64,000 bases of DNA from Bacteroides sp. (lineage in GTDB: Bacteria; Bacteroidota; Bacteroidia; Bacteroidales; Bacteroidaceae). Below the pieces are notes generated by a model. The model searched no databases and was not told the origin of the DNA. It was given only the letters and a program-made list of their open reading frames with translations. This document shows positions 59,090 through 64,000 of the stretch, piece by piece. The position numbers were made by a program, and so were the translations under genes. Every line of letters begins with the position of its first letter. The stretch's first letter is position 1. Location: the NCBI GenBank assembly GCA_015060705.1, contig SUXY01000002.1, forward strand, positions 1-64,000, in the 5' to 3' direction.

Positions 59090-61108
59090 TTACTTCAAGA
59101 TTTCCATTTCCTGCAACAAGTGATTAGCACCAGCCAACTTGTCGATGATGAACAAAGCATAGCGGATATCGAGAGAAATGTTACGACAGATTTCAGGGTC
59201 GTAAACCACGTCACTCATTGTACCTTCCCATACACGGTCGAAGTTCACACCAATCAAGTTACCTTCTGCATCGAGTACCGGAGAACCCGAGTTACCACCA
59301 CTGGTATGATTCATGGCAATGAAAGCAACTGGAACAGAACCATCCACTTCCCACTGACCATAATCCTTAGCAGCATGAAGGTCTCTCAATTTCTGAGGTA
59401 TGTTGTAATCGTAGATTTCCGGATTATCCTTTTCAATAATACCATCCAACGATGATACCGGAGTGTAATAGATAGCATCTGCCGGCTTGTAACCCTTCAC
59501 CTTACCGTAAGTGACACGGAGAGTAGAGTTGGCATCCGGATAGAAAATCTTGCCACCATTGGTTGCATCGTTATATTCCATCTGACCTCTCATGTAGGCA
59601 CGGTAAAGCAATGTAATTTCTGCATTTACCTTGTCCAAAGTCGGCTTGATGTTTTCCTTGAAATAAGCATTGGTCTTTTCATAAATTTCAGCCGCCATTT
59701 CCATGTTTGGAGTTGCAGTGAAGAGTGCCTCTGCCCAAGCTTCGATAGAACCGTACTTCTGGAGCTGTTCCTTGAAATACGGAGACTTGTAATTATCTGC
59801 AATATTCTTATTGTATGCATTATAAAGAGCAATAAAACAAGCCTTGTCAATCGGCATATAATAGTCCTTGTGGAACTTTTCTGCACCACGCTGACCTCTA
59901 CCGGCAAACGCGATGATTTCTACCGCATTCAACGCTTCGTTCTGATAGTCCTGTACCAATGACAATTCTTCGATAGAGCCATACAATTCCTTGAAGCGTT
60001 CTACCAAGTTTTCATATTCAGGCTTACCTTCTGCCCACTTGTCGAACTTTGCTTCGAAAGCTTGCTTGTTTTCGATAGCTTTCATCTTGAGGATACCCTT
60101 GGCTTCACCTTGCCACTTCTTCCAGGCGTTAGAAACGCTGGCATTCTTGGAAGCATACTTGATTCTCACTGCCTGATCCTTACCCATCTCTTCGCGTTGG
60201 ATGTCCAGACGGAGAGTACGCAAGGCAATCTTATGAGGATTCGAAGTCAAAGCAGTATACTTCACTGCATCCGAGAACAAATATTCACGAGTAGTACCCG
60301 GGAAACCGTACACCATGGTGAAATCGCCTTCCTTGATACCCTTGGCATTGATCTTGAAGAACTTCTTCGGACGGAAAGGCACGTTCTTTTCTGAATAAGC
60401 AGCCGGTTCGTTGTCTTCACCTGCATACACACGGAAGATAGAGAAGTCACCGGTATGACGCGGCCACATCCAGTTGTCGGTATCACCACCGAACTTACCG
60501 ATGGAGCTAGGAGGAGCACCTACCAAACGAACGTCGGTATACACCTTATAAACGAACAAGAAGTATTGGTTGCCATAATAAAGCGGCTTCACGTTCGCTC
60601 TCAAATTCGGATTGCCATTGATAGCCTTTTCTTCAATCTTCTTGGAGTTCTTGGCGATGAGTTCGTTTCTCTTTTCTTCGCTCATCTTGGTCTTGTAACC
60701 CTTCAATACTTGATCGGTTACATCGGTCATGTATTCCAGGAAAGAAACAGACAAGCCCGGATTCGGCAATTCTTCTGCTCTGGACATTGCCCAGAAACCG
60801 TCTCTCAAATAGTCGTGTTCTACCGAACTGTGCGACTGGATTTGACCGAAACCGCAATGGTGGTTGGTAATCAACAAGCCTTCCGGAGAAATCAATTCAC
60901 CTGTACAGCCACCACCGAAACGTACTACTGCGTCTTTCAACGATGATTTGTTCACACTATAGATATCTTCAGCCGAAAGCTTGAAGCCCTGGCTCTGGAT
61001 ATCCTTGATCTTCTTCAAGATTTCAGAAGGAAGCCACATACCTTCATCGGCATGAACATACGATGCTCCCGTCAAAATCATTGCGACTAGGAATAATAGT
61101 TTTTTCAT
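59090..61108 (-). CDS. dpp11: S46 dipeptidyl-peptidase, predicted DPP11 type
   Basis: The start ATG at 61108 opens the signal peptide MKKLLFLVAMILTGASYVHA; the track start adds 36 unlikely residues. The 672-residue protein has the S46 motifs TNHHCGFGQIQ (His), WPRHTGDFSIFRVY (Asp) and [14 protein letters not shown] (Ser). The specificity segment reads VNFDRVWEG, with Arg where DPP7 has Gly, which predicts preference for Asp/Glu at P1. With the DPP7-like paralogue 3 kb away the locus covers complementary peptides. The chain is about 50 residues shorter than the P. gingivalis enzyme as I recall its length. Confidence 0.9.
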   Translation of the reverse strand: MKKLLFLVAMILTGASYVHADEGMWLPSEILKKIKDIQSQGFKLSAEDIYSVNKSSLKDAVVRFGGGCTGELISPEGLLITNHHCGFGQIQSHSSVEHDYLRDGFWAMSRAEELPNPGLSVSFLEYMTDVTDQVLKGYKTKMSEEKRNELIAKNSKKIEEKAINGNPNLRANVKPLYYGNQYFLFVYKVYTDVRLVGAPPSSIGKFGGDTDNWMWPRHTGDFSIFRVYAGEDNEPAAYSEKNVPFRPKKFFKINAKGIKEGDFTMVYGFPGTTREYLFSDAVKYTALTSNPHKIALRTLRLDIQREEMGKDQAVRIKYASKNASVSNAWKKWQGEAKGILKMKAIENKQAFEAKFDKWAEGKPEYENLVERFKELYGSIEELSLVQDYQNEALNAVEIIAFAGRGQRGAEKFHKDYYMPIDKACFIALYNAYNKNIADNYKSPYFKEQLQKYGSIEAWAEALFTATPNMEMAAEIYEKTNAYFKENIKPTLDKVNAEITLLYRAYMRGQMEYNDATNGGKIFYPDANSTLRVTYGKVKGYKPADAIYYTPVSSLDGIIEKDNPEIYDYNIPQKLRDLHAAKDYGQWEVDGSVPVAFIAMNHTSGGNSGSPVLDAEGNLIGVNFDRVWEGTMSDVVYDPEICRNISLDIRYALFIIDKLAGANHLLQEMEILK

Positions 61109-61131
61109 TTGTAATAGATGGATTATAGTTA

Positions 61132-61470
61132 TTATTTTTCTTTTTCCATTTCCGATGGAATGCGGAAGGCCGTATAGAGCTGAAGAACAGCGGCGGCACT
61201 CAAGCAAAGCACCCATTCGTTATGACGGGTCACAAACATCAGGACTCCCGCAAAAACCAGCAGCACGGCACCGATAATCTGTTGACGACGAAGGCGACGG
61301 ATAATCAGGTTCTTTCCTTCGTAACGGCTCATGACCTGCACATAAGCAAACATCACAGCACCAATGGTATAAAGTACCGGAGCCAACTCCCAACGGGTGA
61401 TCTGCAACATGGCACCGACCAACAACAAGACGGCGCCTATCATTTGTATGATAGAATATCCCTTTTTCAT
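61132..61470 (-). CDS. Small inner-membrane protein (112 aa)
   Basis: There are four predicted transmembrane helices (SIIQMIGAVLLLVGAML, ELAPVLYTIGAVMFAYV, QQIIGAVLLVFAGVLMFV and EWVLCLSAAAVLQLY), with a basic loop (RRLRRQQ) in the middle. The two halves look similar in order, as if from an internal duplication. It starts 4 bases inside the end of the DivIC/FtsB-like gene (overlap 61467-61470), so the two are translationally coupled. The function is unknown; the association with a septum protein may be relevant. Confidence 0.85.
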   Translation of the reverse strand: MKKGYSIIQMIGAVLLLVGAMLQITRWELAPVLYTIGAVMFAYVQVMSRYEGKNLIIRRLRRQQIIGAVLLVFAGVLMFVTRHNEWVLCLSAAAVLQLYTAFRIPSEMEKEK

Positions 61471-61763
61471 TCTTCAAATATAAAAATGTCCTCGTTCGGC
61501 TTCTTCATCAGGTATTTCTCACGAGCAATCTTTTCCAAGGCTTCCGGATTCTCGGTCAGCTCCTTCAAGGTTTCGGTATCTTGCTCAAACTGCTTGCGGT
61601 ACTTCTCAATCTCAGTAGTCAATGCATTGATTTCCTGACGATGCTTGGCACGCTGGATCAAACTGTTTTCATCCAAGAAAACAATGATTACCAGAAAACC
61701 CACAATCGTAATGAGATACTTGTGCTGACGAATATAACTCCAAACGGTCATTAATTTGCTCAT
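61467..61763 (-). CDS. FtsB/DivIC-family septum formation protein
   Basis: The start at 61763 (MSKLMTVWSYIRQHKYL) is chosen over the track ATG because it gives the standard short cytoplasmic N-terminus. The 98-residue bitopic protein has one membrane helix (about 19-37, LITIVGFLVIIVFLDENSL), then a coiled coil (about 45-75) and the family end IAREKYLMKKPNEDIFIFEE. FtsB/DivIC proteins link early and late division proteins at the septum. It has a -7 box at 61788 in the gap shared with dnaX. Confidence 0.9.
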   Translation of the reverse strand: MSKLMTVWSYIRQHKYLITIVGFLVIIVFLDENSLIQRAKHRQEINALTTEIEKYRKQFEQDTETLKELTENPEALEKIAREKYLMKKPNEDIFIFEE

Positions 61764-61787
61764 AGAAAATTCTTTTTGCTTTTGGTG

Positions 61788-61815
61788 CAAAGATACAATT
61801 AATTATGTACATTTG
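61788..61815. promoter_or_regulatory. Divergent -7 boxes for the DivIC-like gene and dnaX
   Basis: CAAAGATA at 61788-61795 is TATCTTTG on the minus strand, 25 bases upstream of the DivIC-like start. TACATTTG at 61808-61815 on the plus strand is 31 bases before the dnaX ATG. The two promoters are back to back in an 82-base gap. Confidence 0.62.
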
Positions 61816-61845
61816 CAGATACATTGTTGAACAAATTTATCCCTT

Positions 61846-63585
61846 ATGGAAAACTATATTGTTTCGGCACGTAAATACCGCCCATCGACATTCGACTCGG
61901 TGGTGGGTCAACGTGCGCTGACTACAACCTTAAAGAATGCGATTGCTACCGGTAAACTGGCACATGCCTACTTGTTCTGCGGACCAAGAGGTGTGGGAAA
62001 GACAACTTGTGCCCGTATCTTTGCCAAGACCATCAACTGTCTTTCACCTTCTGCCAATGGAGAGGCTTGCAACCAGTGCGAATCCTGCCAAGCATTCAAC
62101 GAGCAGCGTTCCTACAACATCCACGAACTGGATGCCGCTTCCAACAACTCGGTAGAAGATATCCGTACCTTGATAGACCAAGTGCGTATTCCGCCTCAGA
62201 TCGGTAAATATAAAGTGTACATCATCGACGAGGTACACATGCTCTCGCAATCGGCGTTCAATGCTTTCCTGAAGACATTGGAAGAACCGCCTCACCATGC
62301 GATCTTCATCTTGGCTACCACCGAAAAACACAAGATTCTTCCGACCATCCTGAGCCGATGCCAAATCTATGATTTCAACCGGATCAATGTACAAGATGCG
62401 GTAAGTCATCTGCAATATGTCGCTCAGAAAGAAGGAATCCAAGCCGAACCGGAAGCCCTGACCATCATCGCCCAAAAAGCCGACGGTGGTATGCGTGATG
62501 CCCTTTCCATCTTCGATCAAGTGGTAAGCTTCACCGGTGGTAACATCACCTATCAAGGAGTGATTGAAAACCTGAACGTACTGGACTACGAATACTACTT
62601 CCGCTTGGTAGACCTCTTCCTGGAAAACAAGGCAGCCGATACCATGGTATTGCTAAACGAAATCCTCCGAAAGGGATTCGACGCTCATCATTTCATTACC
62701 GGATTGGCTTCGCATTTCCGCGATCTGTTGGTGAGCAAGGATCCGATTACCCTTCCTTTGCTGGAAGTAGGCGCAAGCATCCGCGAGCGTTACCAGCAAC
62801 AGGCACAGAAGTGTGACCAGAAGTTCCTGTATCGTGCCATGAAGCTCTGCAACGATTGCGATTTGAACTATCGAACCAGCAAGAACAAGCGTTTGTTGGT
62901 AGAGCTGACCTTGATTCAATGTGCCCAGCTCACCCTTCCCGATGCAGACGACATCATTGGTGGGCGTAGCCCTAAGAAAAGATTAAAACCCCTGTTCAAG
63001 CAGCAAGTGGTAACACCAACCACTCCACAAGCCCAGCCTCAGGCCGGGGATGTAGCTGCCCGAAAAAGCCCGTTGCCAGAACTGAAAGAAGAGAAGCGTA
63101 AGATTCCAGTCATGAAGGCGGGTCAGATTGGTATGTCCATCCGTCATCGAGCCACTCAAACGGAGGCGCCTAAAGTAACCACTCCTACTCCAACAAACAA
63201 CCAGCAATCCAGCTACGAGGATTATGTGGTTTATGAAAAGGATTTGAACTATTATTGGAGAGAATTTGCCCAACGCTTGCCGGTGGAAGAAAAGGCTAAT
63301 GCTTCGCGTATGATGAATCTTCAACCCAAGCTCTTGAATGATACGACATTCGAAGTGGGTGTAGACAACAGCATGGTAGAAAAGTATATGAAACAATTGT
63401 TGCCCAACATACAGGACTACCTGCGGGAGAAACTGCACAACCGGAAGATTACCATGACTGTACGTGTATTCGAAGCCAAGGAGGTGGTCCGTGCTTATAG
63501 TCAGGTAGAACGCTTCCAGCTCATGAGCCAAAAGAACCCGAAGCTGATGAAGCTGAAGGAAGTGTTTGGATTGGAGTTATCGTAA
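61846..63585 (+). CDS. dnaX: DNA polymerase III subunit gamma/tau
   Basis: The 579-residue clamp-loader ATPase starts at ENYIVSARKYRPSTFDSVVGQ. It has Walker A (FCGPRGVGKTTCAR), a four-Cys zinc module (CLSPSANGEACNQCESC), DEVHMLSQSAFNAFLKTLEEPP (Walker B), the Arg finger in TILSRCQIYDF, and a domain III followed by a Pro/Thr/Gln-rich linker. The C-terminal part (about 460-579) probably binds DNA polymerase III, like tau. I see no A-AAA-AAG-type frameshift site, so a separate gamma form is not evident. It ends at a strong bidirectional terminator. Confidence 0.96.
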   Translation: MENYIVSARKYRPSTFDSVVGQRALTTTLKNAIATGKLAHAYLFCGPRGVGKTTCARIFAKTINCLSPSANGEACNQCESCQAFNEQRSYNIHELDAASNNSVEDIRTLIDQVRIPPQIGKYKVYIIDEVHMLSQSAFNAFLKTLEEPPHHAIFILATTEKHKILPTILSRCQIYDFNRINVQDAVSHLQYVAQKEGIQAEPEALTIIAQKADGGMRDALSIFDQVVSFTGGNITYQGVIENLNVLDYEYYFRLVDLFLENKAADTMVLLNEILRKGFDAHHFITGLASHFRDLLVSKDPITLPLLEVGASIRERYQQQAQKCDQKFLYRAMKLCNDCDLNYRTSKNKRLLVELTLIQCAQLTLPDADDIIGGRSPKKRLKPLFKQQVVTPTTPQAQPQAGDVAARKSPLPELKEEKRKIPVMKAGQIGMSIRHRATQTEAPKVTTPTPTNNQQSSYEDYVVYEKDLNYYWREFAQRLPVEEKANASRMMNLQPKLLNDTTFEVGVDNSMVEKYMKQLLPNIQDYLREKLHNRKITMTVRVFEAKEVVRAYSQVERFQLMSQKNPKLMKLKEVFGLELS

Positions 63586-63587
63586 AA

Positions 63588-63618
63588 AAACCCTCCCCCT
63601 TGCGAAGGGGGAGGGTTT
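63588..63618. terminator. Bidirectional terminator between dnaX and the barrel gene
   Basis: AAACCCTCCCCCT and AGGGGGAGGGTTT are exact 13-base complements with a 5-base loop (TGCGA), flanked by A- and T-rich sequence. It lies just after the dnaX stop. Confidence 0.93.
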
Positions 63619-63635
63619 CATTTCAAACTATTAAA

Positions 63636-64000
63636 TTAGAACGAGTAAGTAGCACTCAACACCAAGCGGTTATTACCTACGGCATGAGTATCCTTTACCT
63701 TACCATCCTTCTGAGTCTTTCCATACCAAGCAGAAGTATAGTTATATTCTGCACCAATCTTCCAATGAGGAACATTGTAAGTCAATTCGAATGTACCGCT
63801 CAACAACTGGTCGATATTGGTACCAGTTCCATAAATCGCCTTGTTATCGCCCATTTCCATATCATCGGCAGTACCCAAGTTCTTGATATAACCGATAAAG
63901 ATACCTGGTTTCCACTTCTTACCATAGATGATGTTAATCCAGTTGCTGGAATTGCGGAACGGAGTATATTCACGTTCACCGGTAATGGCATTCTGTGACT
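63636..64000 (-). CDS. C-terminal end of an outer-membrane barrel/porin-type protein (partial)
   Basis: The minus-strand frame is open from the window edge to the stop at 63636, giving about 120 residues. The ORF-track entry starts at an internal Met. The segment has alternating beta-strands rich in aromatics (SSNWINIIYGKKWKPGIFI, HWKIGAEYNYTSAWYG) and ends RLVLSATYSF. The terminal Phe with alternating aromatics is the outer-membrane insertion signal for beta-barrels. The start lies outside the window and the exact family cannot be named. Confidence 0.78.
   Translation of the reverse strand, partial: SQNAITGEREYTPFRNSSNWINIIYGKKWKPGIFIGYIKNLGTADDMEMGDNKAIYGTGTNIDQLLSGTFELTYNVPHWKIGAEYNYTSAWYGKTQKDGKVKDTHAVGNNRLVLSATYSF

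Overview
The window looks like a chromosomal segment of a gut Bacteroidales bacterium, most likely a Bacteroides or Phocaeicola species. The evidence is the recurring Bacteroides-type -7 promoter hexamer-like box (TAnnTTTG), many lipoproteins with short Sec/SPII leaders, PPi-dependent phosphofructokinase, mucin-directed glycosidases (GH110, GH123-like, sialidase-like), S46 dipeptidyl peptidases, six-bladed beta-propeller lipoproteins, and small 'smalltalk' proteins. No tRNA, rRNA, CRISPR array or complete insertion sequence was recognised.

Layout. 1-8.2 kb: the tail of a probable HU-like protein with a smalltalk ORF, a membrane-anchored GH25 lysozyme, a sialidase-fold secreted protein, pfp, a small conserved gene with an acyltransferase, and a cupin/HTH regulator paired with an acyl-CoA synthetase. 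8.2-9.5 kb: a 1.3-kb gene-free stretch packed with short repeats and palindromes. 9.5-18.4 kb: accessory region in which a two-gene secreted RHS locus with a swapped toxin tip, a lipoprotein immunity candidate, an orphan toxin-tip remnant and a DUF4304 immunity candidate lie between a smalltalk gene and its usual partner, an N-acetylmuramoyl-L-alanine amidase. 18.4-29 kb: GH110 alpha-1,3-galactosidase, a split-amidase/golvesin-domain secreted protein, YgiQ radical SAM protein, an S41 protease lipoprotein and a GH123/DUF4091 enzyme.

28.9-36.2 kb: an aromatic amino acid / arylacetate module on the minus strand (omega-amidase-like nitrilase, iorA, iorB, aminotransferase, phenylacetate-CoA ligase, ACT protein), with a divergent ferredoxin-type DUF362 protein. 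Together these can interconvert aromatic amino acids, aryl-pyruvates, aryl-acetyl-CoA and arylacetates. 36.2-40.4 kb: a tandemly duplicated unit of propeller lipoprotein plus a 59-residue protein, present as one intact pair, one pair with a broken small gene, and one collapsed relic, followed by a KilA-N gene. 40.4-41 kb: another palindrome-rich gene-free stretch.

41-64 kb: mostly core genes: mfd and a divergent TPR gene; an operon of S41 protease, polyprenol-phosphate mannosyltransferase, dihydroorotase, MetH activation-domain protein and metallophosphoesterase; plsC; a lipoprotein; two S46 peptidases whose specificity residue predicts DPP7 and DPP11, with a TonB-type barrel between them; a DivIC/FtsB-like protein; dnaX; and the 3' end of an outer-membrane barrel gene. 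Three different families of intergenic inverted repeats are scattered through the window, one of them in five copies.
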